A DNA stretch of 20,687 nt from an uncultured Ruminococcus sp. (GCA_946183385.1 CAMHBN010000006.1:1-20687), one strand, 5' to 3'; shown: positions 6,602 to 14,617, numbered from the stretch's first letter. Made by a program: numbers and translations. Notes: a model not told the origin generated them from the sequence alone.

Positions 6602-8920
6602 TCAAGCCTTGACGCTGTATTTCTTGTCTACCTCGGTGTCGAAGATGATGACGCCGTTCTCTATGCGCGAGGCGACGCTCTCGCCCCCGCAGGTGATGCT
6701 GACCACACAGTTTGTGCGCAGCCTGCACTCGGCGCCTCTTTCCGAGGTTATCGTCGCCGATTTCAGCTTGCAGTCGCTCCACTCGATATCGACCACGAAA
6801 GCGCCCTTTCCGCGCAGTCCGTGTACACTTCCCTCACGCCACTGGTCGGGGAGAGCGGGGAGCAGTACCAGCTCGCCCGATACGCTTTGCAGGAGCGATT
6901 CCGCGATGGCGGATACGCCGCCGAAGTTGCCGTCTATCTGGAAAGGCGGGTGGGTGTCGAGCATATTGGGGTTCGTGGAGTGGCACAGGAGCTTTTTAAG
7001 GTTCTCGTATACCATGCGTCCGTCGTAGAGGCGCGCCCACATATTCGCTATCCATGCGCAGCTCCAGCCCGTATGACCGCCTCCGTGTATCAGTCTGCGC
7101 ACGAGGGTAGCCCTTGCCGCATCCGCAAGCTTGGGAGTCTTGTTCGGTGTGATGAGGTCCGCGGGATGCAGCGCGAACAGCTGTGAGATGTGGCGGTGTC
7201 CTATCTCGACCTCGTCGTAGTCCACAGCCCATTCCTTTATCTGACCGTATTTGCCGACCTCGGGCTGCGGGAGCTTTTCAAGCAGACCTCTCAGCCTGTC
7301 CGCGAAGGCCTTGTCCGTATCGAGTATATCCGACGCCTTTATCACGTCGTTGAAGAGGACGGTGATTATCTCTGAGTCCATCGACGGTCCCGCGCAGAGA
7401 CAGCCGCGCGTCCCAGAGGAGGTGAGGTAGGTATTCTCGGGCGATACCGACGGACAGGTCACGAGCCTGCCCTCGCTGTCCTCGATGAGGAAGTCAGCCA
7501 TGAACTCAGCCGCGCTCCTGAGGATATAGTAGTAATCGTAGAGGAAGCAGAGGTCGAGTGTATACTCGTAATGCTCGAATATGTGCAGAGCGAGCCACGC
7601 GGCGCCCATAGGCCATATCGTAGCGGGCATCCACAGGTCGGCGGGAGCGCAGTCGCCCCAGATATCGGTATTGTGGTGGCACACGAAGCCGTTCTCTATG
7701 CCGTACATCTCCTTTGCTACGGTCTGACCGTTTGCGTGCATACGCTCGAGCAGGTCGAACAGCGGGAGATGGCACTCCGAGAGGTTGCAGCTCTCCGCGC
7801 ACCAGTAGTTCATCTCGGTGTTTATGTTTATAGTGTACTTGCTGCCCCACGCGGGCCACATATCGCGGTTCCAGATACCCTGAAGGTTCATCGGCTGGGT
7901 GTGGGGACGGCTCGCGGATATCATCAGGTATCTGCCGTAGTTGAAGTACAGCTCTATGAGCTTGTTGTCGTGGATAAGGCGCTCGCAGTCGGTGGTATCG
8001 AGCTCGTCGCCCTTGAGGCGGGATATGCGCTCGTCCGTGGAGAGGCGCTCGAGGTTCTCGCCGCTGTTGTCGTTGAGCGAGAGCTCCACCCTGTCGAAGA
8101 GAGCCCGATAATCGCATACATGGCGGAAGTAGAGCTCGTCATAGCCGCATTGCAGAGCCATTTCCGCATCGACCTCGGCGGACTCGATATAGTTCTCGGT
8201 ATAGAAGCTCGTCCTCGCGGACAGCACTATCATCACGGAATCGGCGTTCCTGACGGCTATCTTGCCGCCGACGGTGCGTATCTCGCCGCCCTCAGCCTTT
8301 GCTCCGAGGCAGGCGGCAAAGAAGATTCCGTCGCGGCTGCCTGTTCCGCCTGTGTAGAGTATCTTATTCTCGCCGCATGGACGGTTGTCGTCGTAGTAGT
8401 CGTCGCGCCCGTCTATCGAAACTTCGAGGGAAACGCTCTTGGGCGTATCGGAGTGTATATCAATGACCATTACCTCGTCGGGAGCCGACACGAAAACGCT
8501 CCTCGTATAGCCGATACCGCCCGCTTTGAAGCTGACGTTGGATATAGCCGTCGAGAGGTCGAGGGTGCGGGAGTATTCCTTCGGCTTGCCGCTGATACAG
8601 CAGTGTATGCTGAGGTCACCGAGCGGCATATAGTGGCGCATATTCGGGGTCACGCCCTGCATCCTCTCAAACGCGAGCTTCTCGGCGGCGGGGATATCCC
8701 CGTCGAGGATGAGGCGGCGCACCTCCGCGAGAGCCTCCTTCGCGTCGGGATTCACGCGGTGACGCAGTCCGCCCGACCACACCGAGTCCTCGTTGAGCCC
8801 GATGAGCTCGTTCTCGGCTCTGCCGTATACCATACCGCCGATACGTCCGTTGCCCACAGGAAGGGCGCTGTTGAAGTCCTCGGCAGGCTGTTTGTAGCTC
8901 AGTAACGTTTCTGTTGCCAT
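6602..8920 (-). CDS. GH95 family glycoside hydrolase (alpha-L-fucosidase-like), cytoplasmic
   Basis: The product is 772 aa, the usual length for GH95. Family landmarks run in order: LPVGNGRIGGMVYG (20-33), LNEDSVWSGG, QGIWNRDMWPAWGSKYT, NINTEMNYW (365-373), CHHNTDIWGDCAPADLW, SVSPENTY (Glu495), HISQLFALHPADL, GWSCAWIANMWARL and PPFQIDGNFGG (Asp663). By comparison with the Bifidobacterium 1,2-alpha-fucosidase, Asn365/Asn367, Glu495 and Asp663 are the likely catalytic residues. GH95 members remove alpha-L-fucose, or in some cases alpha-L-galactose, from glycan side chains by inversion; which one cannot be settled here. There is no signal peptide, so it should trim imported oligosaccharides. AGGAG sits just before ATG 8920. 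First gene of the operon; no transporter gene is adjacent. Confidence 0.93.
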   Translation of the reverse strand: MATETLLSYKQPAEDFNSALPVGNGRIGGMVYGRAENELIGLNEDSVWSGGLRHRVNPDAKEALAEVRRLILDGDIPAAEKLAFERMQGVTPNMRHYMPLGDLSIHCCISGKPKEYSRTLDLSTAISNVSFKAGGIGYTRSVFVSAPDEVMVIDIHSDTPKSVSLEVSIDGRDDYYDDNRPCGENKILYTGGTGSRDGIFFAACLGAKAEGGEIRTVGGKIAVRNADSVMIVLSARTSFYTENYIESAEVDAEMALQCGYDELYFRHVCDYRALFDRVELSLNDNSGENLERLSTDERISRLKGDELDTTDCERLIHDNKLIELYFNYGRYLMISASRPHTQPMNLQGIWNRDMWPAWGSKYTININTEMNYWCAESCNLSECHLPLFDLLERMHANGQTVAKEMYGIENGFVCHHNTDIWGDCAPADLWMPATIWPMGAAWLALHIFEHYEYTLDLCFLYDYYYILRSAAEFMADFLIEDSEGRLVTCPSVSPENTYLTSSGTRGCLCAGPSMDSEIITVLFNDVIKASDILDTDKAFADRLRGLLEKLPQPEVGKYGQIKEWAVDYDEVEIGHRHISQLFALHPADLITPNKTPKLADAARATLVRRLIHGGGHTGWSCAWIANMWARLYDGRMVYENLKKLLCHSTNPNMLDTHPPFQIDGNFGGVSAIAESLLQSVSGELVLLPALPDQWREGSVHGLRGKGAFVVDIEWSDCKLKSATITSERGAECRLRTNCVVSITCGGESVASRIENGVIIFDTEVDKKYSVKA

Positions 8921-8954
8921 AAAAAACTCCTATCGCATTGTAGTCTATCGTATT

Positions 8955-8983
8955 ATTATAACACAGTCCGCAGAAAAAAGCAA
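8955..8983 (-). promoter_or_regulatory. Sigma-A promoter of the GH95-GH26-HAD operon
   Basis: On the minus strand TTGCTT (8978-8983) is followed after exactly 17 bases by a perfect TATAAT (8955-8960). The -10 lies about 35 bases before the GH95 ATG. No obvious operator palindrome overlaps it. Confidence 0.8.
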
Positions 8984-9012
8984 ACAGTAACATTTTCATC
9001 CGTGCGGACAGC

Positions 9013-9040
9013 AAAAAAGGGCTGCCTAAGGCAGCCCTTT
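9013..9040 (-). terminator. Rho-independent terminator of the lipoprotein operon
   Basis: On the minus strand AAAGGGCTGCC pairs perfectly with GGCAGCCCTTT around TTA and runs into a T tract. It starts six bases after the stop codon of the last lipoprotein gene, and separates this operon from the GH95 promoter. Confidence 0.93.
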
Positions 9041-9045
9041 GTCCG

Positions 9046-9819
9046 TCAGTCGGGAAGAGTGAACGCACCCGCACGCCACGTGCCGTCTGCGTCGATGACG
9101 GCAGAGAATGTCCTGTCCTCGGTGTAGGGACCGTCGCCCCACGCCGAAGCGTCGTAGTAGTCGCGGACGGTGAAATACAGCTCATCGTCGGTCTTGCCGT
9201 CGAGGCTTATCACCTCGGACTTGATATATTCGATGTTAGTTCCGCGCTCGCCGCAGAGGCAGTATACCCTGCCGTTGCTGTCGAGGTAGGTCTCTTCGAT
9301 GTGGTCGGGGTACTTCTCGCTGAACACCTTGTGGTAGTCAGCCTTGACGTCCGCAACGGAGTTGATGCCCTCCTGCGTAACGAGGTAATACTGCCAGCCG
9401 TAGCTTCCCTCAACATAGTTATCGCTGTCAACGGTATAAGGGCAGCCGATGGAGAATTCCAGGCTCGTCTCGTGTGCGGACTCATACAGAGCCTGAGCCG
9501 CAGCTATCAGCGTAGCCTCCGACTGATCGCCTGCGGGAGCGTCAAACACGATAGCTCCCTTGCCGTTGTTGTGGAAGACACCGAGATCGGCACCCTCGGG
9601 AGCAGACGCGGGCTGAACAGCCGTAGTTGTGGCAGCCTCGGTAGTAGCCTCCGCAGTCGATACCACCACCGCGTCTGTGGCGGCTTCCGTGGTGAGAGCG
9701 GCTTCGGTCGAAGACTCGGTGGGCTTCTGACCCGCGCTGACGGATGTCACCTTGTCCCCGCACGAGCAGAGCCCGCAGAGCATAGCCGCCGCGATTACTG
9801 TGAGAATGTACTTTTTCAT
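9046..9819 (-). CDS. Lipoprotein, paralog C of a three-gene tandem family (possibly IseA-like)
   Basis: The product is 257 aa. A signal peptide ends in the lipobox LCSC with Cys20 as the lipid site. A Thr/Ala/Glu linker (about 25-72) follows, then a domain of about 175 residues with YHKVFSEKYP, NGRVYCLCGERGTNIEY, ISLDGKTDDELYFTVRDYYDA and DGTWRAGAFTLPD. The signal peptide and linker are nearly identical to the next gene upstream, while the domain has diverged. The domain layout (Y..FS.KYP, then Y...GxRG, then FTV..DGxWR) recalls the IseA family, which inhibits D,L-endopeptidase wall hydrolases; that is a weak, motif-level suggestion. Located on the outer membrane face. It is last in the operon and has the ribosome site AAAGGTG at 9828-9834. 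Confidence 0.85.
   Translation of the reverse strand: MKKYILTVIAAAMLCGLCSCGDKVTSVSAGQKPTESSTEAALTTEAATDAVVVSTAEATTEAATTTAVQPASAPEGADLGVFHNNGKGAIVFDAPAGDQSEATLIAAAQALYESAHETSLEFSIGCPYTVDSDNYVEGSYGWQYYLVTQEGINSVADVKADYHKVFSEKYPDHIEETYLDSNGRVYCLCGERGTNIEYIKSEVISLDGKTDDELYFTVRDYYDASAWGDGPYTEDRTFSAVIDADGTWRAGAFTLPD
9593..9664 (-). repeat. 72-bp exact repeat, copy in lipoprotein C
   Basis: Base for base identical to 10442-10513. It encodes the Thr/Ala linker (STAEATTEAATTTAVQPASA). The exact identity extends over third codon positions while the flanks differ, pointing to recent duplication or gene conversion. Confidence 0.9.
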
Positions 9820-9852
9820 TGTGTATCACCTTTCTTGTGTTGAAATATATAC

Positions 9853-10668
9853 TTAGTAGGGAAGCGTAAATTTGCCGATGCGCCATGTGCCGTCATCGCC
9901 GAGAACCATAGTGAACTCGTTGTTTTTGGTGTAAGCCTCGCCGCCTAACTTTGTTGCGTCGTAGTTGTCGTGGACGGTGAAATGCATCTCGTTTCCGTCT
10001 CTGCCGTCGTAGCTTGCTATCTCCGAATCGTCATAGTCGATGTTGGAGCCGCGCTGTCCTGCATAGACGGAAAAATACATTCTTCCGTTATACTCGGTAT
10101 AATAGAATTCGTCGTCAAGGCGGGAATCGTATGGGTACTTGTCGCTGAACAGCCTGTGATAGCCTGCTATCACGTCATCAATGGACTTTACATTTTCGTC
10201 CTTCACCAATGCGTATATCGAATCGTTTGCCTCTATGAAGCGCTCGCCGTCCACGTCATCGGGCAGCGTACAGCCGTCGTCCAATGTAGTCTCATACAGC
10301 TTGCACGCCCACGCTATCCTTGCCGCGTTTGCCCACAGAGTATTTGCCGCCGCTTTGAGCGTGGCTTCGCTCTGCTCCTCGACGGGCTTATCGAATACGA
10401 CAGCGCCGTACTCGTCGGTGTGGAAGGCGGTGAGGTCAGCGCCCTCGGGAGCAGACGCGGGCTGAACAGCCGTAGTTGTGGCAGCCTCGGTAGTAGCCTC
10501 CGCAGTCGATACCGCCTCCGCATCTGTAGCGGCTTCCGTAGTGAGAGCGGCTTCGGTCACGGATTCGGTGGGCTTCTGACCCGCGCTCTCTGACGTCACC
10601 TTGTCTCCGCAGGAGCAGAGCCCGCAGAGCATAGCAGCTGAAATAGCAGTTAAAATGTACTTTTTCAT
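9853..10668 (-). CDS. Lipoprotein, paralog B of a three-gene tandem family (possibly IseA-like)
   Basis: The product is 271 aa. It has the same signal peptide, LCSC lipobox (Cys20) and Thr/Ala/Glu linker as the gene after it, then a C-terminal domain (about 80-271). That domain has AVVFDKPVEEQSEATL, IDDVIAGYHRLFSDKYP, YNGRMYFSVYAGQRGSNIDY, ISYDGRDGNEMHFTV-like text and DDGTWRIGKFTLPY. It is closer in the C-terminal domain to the second half of the larger paralog upstream (shared VFDKPVEEQS and SYDGRDGNE) than to the downstream paralog. The upstream region shares AACACA.GAAAGG with that of its neighbour, so the ribosome-site region was duplicated too. 33 bp separate it from the next gene. Extracytoplasmic; molecular role unknown, with wall-hydrolase regulation only a guess. 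Confidence 0.85.
   Translation of the reverse strand: MKKYILTAISAAMLCGLCSCGDKVTSESAGQKPTESVTEAALTTEAATDAEAVSTAEATTEAATTTAVQPASAPEGADLTAFHTDEYGAVVFDKPVEEQSEATLKAAANTLWANAARIAWACKLYETTLDDGCTLPDDVDGERFIEANDSIYALVKDENVKSIDDVIAGYHRLFSDKYPYDSRLDDEFYYTEYNGRMYFSVYAGQRGSNIDYDDSEIASYDGRDGNEMHFTVHDNYDATKLGGEAYTKNNEFTMVLGDDGTWRIGKFTLPY
10442..10513 (-). repeat. 72-bp exact repeat, copy in lipoprotein B
   Basis: Identical to 9593-9664; see that entry. Homology continues on both sides with scattered differences across the signal peptide. Confidence 0.9.
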
Positions 10669-10695
10669 ATTATTTATCGTCCTTTCCTGTGTTGC

Positions 10696-11964
10696 TTAGC
10701 ATGGAAGCGTATATTTGCCGATACGCCACGCGCCGTCATCGCCCATAACTACCGTGAACTCACGGTCTTCATCGTAGCCGTCGTAGTGGTCGCTGACAGT
10801 GAAGCGGAACTCGTTGCCGTCTCTTCCGTCGTAGCTGATTATGTCTGAGCCCCGGTAATTCTCATCCTCGAATCTTTCTATGCCGCCATTCTTGCCGTAG
10901 AGCCTGCCGTCATACTCCTTCATCAGCCTGTCGAGCTTTTCGGGATACGGGTATTTGTCGCTGAACGTCTTGTAAGACTCGGCAATGGCTTCTTCCTTTG
11001 TGTTTACGTTCGTGATAAGGTAGAAGCCGGGCGGATCGTCCTCATATACTGACTTCGGATAATCGGAGACATTATATTCCGATTCGGGAAGTCTGGTATC
11101 ATAGTCCATATATTCCACCCACGGGTACCAGCCTGCGTCTATAGCGTAGCCAACGCCGCAGGCGATAAGGTGAAGAGGCTTAGCCGCCGTCATAAGTGTG
11201 GCGTCGGACTGCTCCTCCACGGGCTTATCGAATACGATAGCGTAGTTCTCGTCAATGTGCATAGCGGAGAGGTCTGCATCGTCGGGTATATAGTCCAGAA
11301 TTTCTTCAAACTCGCTTCTTGTGGGAGCTTCATAGTCCTCGTCGTCTATGTCCGACTCATCGACGCGGTCTATCTTCCATTTTCCGTCTTCCTTCACACA
11401 TAATACATCAAAGCATTGGCTGCTGAATTCTCCCAGACGTCTGAATGTGAAGCTGTTTTCGTCCGCGCTGAGAACAGTATATCCGTCAAAATAATCCTCA
11501 CCGAACCAGCTTTCGTCGCGTGAACTGTGATAATAAAGCTTTCCGTCCTGCTCATGGAACAGCAGCGACTCATACCTGTCTTCTTCATCAAGCAGGTCGA
11601 TATCCTCAAACAAATTCTCGGTGAAACACTCCCTGAAATGCGCTCTGAGCTCTTCGACGGAATCATACCCCACCACACGCTCAAATTCCAGCTCTCCGAA
11701 CTCCGTATCTAATGTGATGACCGAATCCTCATCGGTCGGAAGCTTTCCGCATGACATATCAACATAATCTTTGTACTCTGCGAAGAGCTTTTTCGCAGCC
11801 GCGATGAGCTCTTCATCTGCGGTGACAGCTTCTGTTGCGACCTCAGCCTCTGTCGTAGTCGCAGCCAAAGTCTGCTCCGTACTCTCGGACGCCGCATCCT
11901 GTCCGCACGAGCACAGCCCGCAGAGCATAGCCGCCGCAGTTATCGCAAGAATAAACCTTTTCAT
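10696..11964 (-). CDS. Two-domain lipoprotein, paralog A of the tandem family
   Basis: The product is 422 aa from ATG 11964. The frame is open to 12273, but that extension lies within rnr and encodes Arg-rich shadow sequence; 11964 begins a proper signal peptide (MKRFILAITAAAMLCGLCSC, Cys20) with a modest AAAGGGG ribosome site. After a Thr/Glu linker come two related domains. The first (about 50-215) has VGYDSVEELRAHF, DGKLYYHSSRDESWFG and EDGKWKID. The second (about 235-422) has AIVFDKPVEEQSDATL, YKTFSDKYPYPEKL, DIISYDGRDGNEFRFTV and DDGAWRIGKYTLPC. The second is the counterpart of the smaller paralogs downstream. The arrangement of Y/F, GKLYY and DGKWKID is compatible with the IseA fold, unproven. 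14 bp follow rnr, so cotranscription is likely. No catalytic motif seen. Confidence 0.83.
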   Translation of the reverse strand: MKRFILAITAAAMLCGLCSCGQDAASESTEQTLAATTTEAEVATEAVTADEELIAAAKKLFAEYKDYVDMSCGKLPTDEDSVITLDTEFGELEFERVVGYDSVEELRAHFRECFTENLFEDIDLLDEEDRYESLLFHEQDGKLYYHSSRDESWFGEDYFDGYTVLSADENSFTFRRLGEFSSQCFDVLCVKEDGKWKIDRVDESDIDDEDYEAPTRSEFEEILDYIPDDADLSAMHIDENYAIVFDKPVEEQSDATLMTAAKPLHLIACGVGYAIDAGWYPWVEYMDYDTRLPESEYNVSDYPKSVYEDDPPGFYLITNVNTKEEAIAESYKTFSDKYPYPEKLDRLMKEYDGRLYGKNGGIERFEDENYRGSDIISYDGRDGNEFRFTVSDHYDGYDEDREFTVVMGDDGAWRIGKYTLPC

Positions 11965-11978
11965 AGCTTTCCCCTTTC

Positions 11979-14141
11979 TTATTCCTCCTCGTCGAGGACG
12001 AAATCTATAGTACCGTCGCTGACATTGACAGCGGCGCATATCACCTGTACCGTATCGCCGAGCCTGTAGGTCACGCCGCTGAACTTCTCGGTCAGCGCGA
12101 CGGGCTCGGAGTAGTCGTACTCGCCCTCGGGCAGGGTGCGTATATGGACGAGACCTTCCACGGTGTTCGGGAGCTCGGCATAGAAGCCGAATTCCGTCAC
12201 GCCCGATATCTTCGCGGTGAAGCTCTCGCCAATGTGCTGTTTCATATATTCCGCCTTGTAGCAGTCCTCGCACTCGCGCTCTATCGCGACCGCACGGAGC
12301 TCGGCGTTCGTGGCTGTATCAGCCGCCTTTACCGCAAACCCGCTGTAGCGCTTGGTCAGCCACTCCTCGTTGTAGCCCGCGAGAATGTCCGTGATTATGC
12401 GGTGTATCGCGAGGTCGGGATAGCGGCGTATCGGCGAGGTGAAGTGCGCGTAGTCGTCGAGCACGAGCCCGAAGTGACCGAGCGGCTCCTCGGAATACTT
12501 AGCTTTCGCCATCGAGCGGAGCACCATCATATTGACGGCTTCAAACTTGTCCGTATCCCGCACGTTATCAAGGATAGCAGCGGCGTGCGCGGGCTTGAAC
12601 TCCTGAAAATGCGGGTACTCTATCCCCGCCTTTGTCAGCGCCTCGCAGAGCGCGGCGGTCTTCTCCTCAGGCGGAGTCTCGTGCACGCGGTACACGAACG
12701 GGACATTCTTCTCCTTGGCGAGCTTCGCGGCGGACTCATTCGCCGTGAGCATGAACTCCTCGATTATGCGCTCGGACTTGCCCCTCTCCCGCGGCTGAAC
12801 GTCGCAGCAGACGCCGTCTTCGCCGATGATGAGCTTGCTCTCGGTCGTTTCGAGCTCGGGAGCGTGCCGTCTCTGCTTCTTCGCGATGAGGATATCCGCG
12901 AGCTCGTTCATCAGCGAGAGCTCGTCCGCAACGGAGCTGTATTTCTCGGTGAGAGCCCCGTCGGCAGTCCCCGCAAGAATAGCGTTTATCTCCGAATATA
13001 CGCCCTTCACGCGCGAGCGGATAACGCTCTTGCAGAAGCGGTAGCCGAGGATATTGCCCTCGCCGTCGAGCTCCGTGAAGGCGGTCAGCGTGAGCCTGTC
13101 CTCGTCGGGATTGAGCGAGCAGATACCGTTCGAGAGCTCCTTCGGGAGCATGGGTATGACTTGGTCGGCATAGTAAATACTTGTACCTCGGCGCATAGCC
13201 TCCTTGTCGAGCTCGCTGTTAGCCTTGACATAGTGGGAAACGTCGGCAATATGCACTCCGAGCAGGTATCCCTTATCCGTCCTCGAGACGGAAACAGCGT
13301 CGTCGAGGTCCTTCGATTCCGCGCTGTCAATGGTAAAGATCGGCAGTCCGCGCAGATCCTCACGATTGTTGAGGCTGAGCTCCTGCACGCCTCCCTCCGA
13401 GATCTTCTTTGCTTCCTTGAGAGCCTCCGCGGGGAATTCCCCGGGAGCGCCGTGCATACTGAGTATCGCCTGCGCACACGACGCGGCGAGCTCGCTGCTG
13501 CCGAAAACCGACGTGATACGCACCTTGTGCTCGGCGTGACGCCTGCCGCGGAAGGCTATCTCCGCGAGCACCTTGTCGCCCTCGGCGAAAGCGACCGAGC
13601 CGTCGCGCACGATTATCATGTGATTGCGCTGAGCGATATCGGGCACGAGGTAGAGCTCGCCGTCCTCGCGGACTATCCTGCCCGTGAGGGTGGAACTCCC
13701 GAAGCTGAGGATATCCACGACCTCGCCCTCGGGCTCACCCGTGCGCGAGGCGATATCGGCGATGAGCACGCGGTCGTGCGGCATAGCTCCGAGCATACAC
13801 TTGCCGGGGATGAAGTATTCGACGCCGTCGTCGGTGGTCGCGAAGCCGAATGTACGGCTCAGGCGCGTCACCTCGCCGACGTGGAGGTTGAGATCCTCGC
13901 AGAGCGCGGCTTTTACGCCCTTGCGTACTGTGATAACGCCCTCGTCGCGGAGCTCCGCGAACGCAGTGACGAAATTTTCCCTGTTGTTCTTCTTGGTGCG
14001 GCACTTGGTCTCGAGCTGCGACACGGGCATGGTTTTCTTGTCGTTCTGCCGCAGAAAGGTGACTATCTTGTTCTTGTAGCTCTCGACGCTTACCGCCGCG
14101 CCCTTTTTTTCAGGCGCTTTTTTCTTTGTTTTTCCTGACAT
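11979..14141 (-). CDS. rnr: Ribonuclease R (3'-5' exoribonuclease)
   Basis: The product is 720 aa. A Lys-rich start (MSGKTKKKAPEKKG) leads to a winged-helix-like region (about 25-85) and cold-shock-type OB domains (about 90-230). The RNB catalytic domain (about 255-590) has the metal-binding Asp cluster D272, D278, D280 and D281 in TIDSAESKDLDDAV, plus HIADVSHYV, RRGTSIYYADQVIPMLP and HFTSPIRRYPDL. A C-terminal S1 domain (about 635-715) reads FTAKISGVTEFGFYAEL. RNase R degrades structured RNA, works in mRNA and rRNA quality control, and with tmRNA/SmpB clears stalled messages. AGGAG precedes ATG 14141. It follows secG, a common Firmicutes order, but smpB does not come next; the lipoproteins do. 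Confidence 0.96.
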   Translation of the reverse strand: MSGKTKKKAPEKKGAAVSVESYKNKIVTFLRQNDKKTMPVSQLETKCRTKKNNRENFVTAFAELRDEGVITVRKGVKAALCEDLNLHVGEVTRLSRTFGFATTDDGVEYFIPGKCMLGAMPHDRVLIADIASRTGEPEGEVVDILSFGSSTLTGRIVREDGELYLVPDIAQRNHMIIVRDGSVAFAEGDKVLAEIAFRGRRHAEHKVRITSVFGSSELAASCAQAILSMHGAPGEFPAEALKEAKKISEGGVQELSLNNREDLRGLPIFTIDSAESKDLDDAVSVSRTDKGYLLGVHIADVSHYVKANSELDKEAMRRGTSIYYADQVIPMLPKELSNGICSLNPDEDRLTLTAFTELDGEGNILGYRFCKSVIRSRVKGVYSEINAILAGTADGALTEKYSSVADELSLMNELADILIAKKQRRHAPELETTESKLIIGEDGVCCDVQPRERGKSERIIEEFMLTANESAAKLAKEKNVPFVYRVHETPPEEKTAALCEALTKAGIEYPHFQEFKPAHAAAILDNVRDTDKFEAVNMMVLRSMAKAKYSEEPLGHFGLVLDDYAHFTSPIRRYPDLAIHRIITDILAGYNEEWLTKRYSGFAVKAADTATNAELRAVAIERECEDCYKAEYMKQHIGESFTAKISGVTEFGFYAELPNTVEGLVHIRTLPEGEYDYSEPVALTEKFSGVTYRLGDTVQVICAAVNVSDGTIDFVLDEEE

Positions 14142-14179
14142 TTTTTCTCCTGTTCTTGTTGAATGTGGGGTATATCTGC

Positions 14180-14203
14180 GGGCGGATGATATCCGCCCCT
14201 ACA
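14180..14203. repeat. 24-nt palindromic intergenic repeat (GGATNATATCC type)
   Basis: The stem GGGCGGAT/ATCCGCCC is followed by CTACA. Reverse-complemented it matches 18581-18604 at 23 of 24 bases. It lies in the secG-rnr spacer, between the secG terminator and the rnr ribosome site. Confidence 0.7.
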
Positions 14204-14226
14204 TCACGTCCCTGCCGTTATATAAC

Positions 14227-14258
14227 AAAATCGCCCCGTGACTGTAGGTCACAGGGCG
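14227..14258 (-). terminator. Terminator or attenuator between secG and rnr
   Basis: On the minus strand CGCCCTGTGAC pairs with GTCACGGGGCG (one G-U pair) around CTACA and is followed by ATTTTG. It starts six bases after the secG stop. The short T tract suggests partial read-through into rnr; no clear rnr promoter is visible downstream. Confidence 0.75.
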
Positions 14259-14264
14259 GAATGA

Positions 14265-14522
14265 TCATTTAACGAAGATCGGCACGATGTTGAGTGCAAG
14301 CGTGATGATGAATATCAGTATTCCGAGCACTCTTGTTATCTTGGCGAGGATAGCCTCGCGCGATCTGCCCTCATTCTTAGTGTAGAACGAATCGGTGCTT
14401 GCGCCTGTGAGTGCGGCAGTCATGCTGTCCTGCGACTTCTGCTCCTGAGCGAGACAGATGATGATAGTGATTACTGCGATGGCGAGGAGCACTGCTCCGC
14501 CGATGATCTCCCATAATTCCAT
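14265..14522 (-). CDS. secG: SecG, protein translocase subunit
   Basis: The product is 85 aa from ATG 14522, chosen for GGAGG about ten bases upstream; the frame extends to 14624 but that part holds the promoter. Two membrane helices (about residues 6-23 and 63-82) flank a polar cytoplasmic loop, as in SecG. After the first helix comes the typical QEQKSQ, then LTGASTDSF and FYTKNEGRSREAILAKIT before the second helix. SecG joins SecY and SecE in the membrane channel and helps SecA-driven export. The secG-rnr order is frequently seen in Firmicutes and supports the call. Confidence 0.92.
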   Translation of the reverse strand: MELWEIIGGAVLLAIAVITIIICLAQEQKSQDSMTAALTGASTDSFYTKNEGRSREAILAKITRVLGILIFIITLALNIVPIFVK

Positions 14523-14588
14523 ATTTGTTGACCTCCGGATTTTCTTGGTATAAAACGGCATCAGCCGAATATTTCGATTAGCTTTAAT

Positions 14589-14617
14589 ATTATACCACAA
14601 TAATGCAGCGTTTGCAA
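14589..14617 (-). promoter_or_regulatory. Sigma-A promoter of secG
   Basis: On the minus strand TTGCAA (14612-14617), 17 bases, then TGGTATAAT: a perfect -10 (14589-14594) with the extended TGn element. It lies about 70 bases before the secG ATG. Confidence 0.85.

Noticed and set aside
7571..8905. 444-codon open frame on the plus strand opposite the GH95 gene
   Set aside because: An antisense shadow of a gene with clear family motifs; no start signal and no recognisable domain.
9600..9700. Possible frameshift or pseudogene in the lipoprotein array because of the repeated linker
   Set aside because: All three genes have intact starts, signal peptides, ribosome sites and full-length domains ending at similar C-termini.
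11965..12273. Longer 525-aa start for lipoprotein A
   Set aside because: The extension overlaps rnr and would bury the signal peptide and lipobox; ATG 11964 is right.
12144..14138. 664-codon open frame on the plus strand opposite rnr
   Set aside because: It mirrors rnr codon for codon, has no ribosome site, and its composition (Arg/Glu/Leu/Val-rich) is what antisense reading of a GC-rich gene gives. rnr itself is certain.
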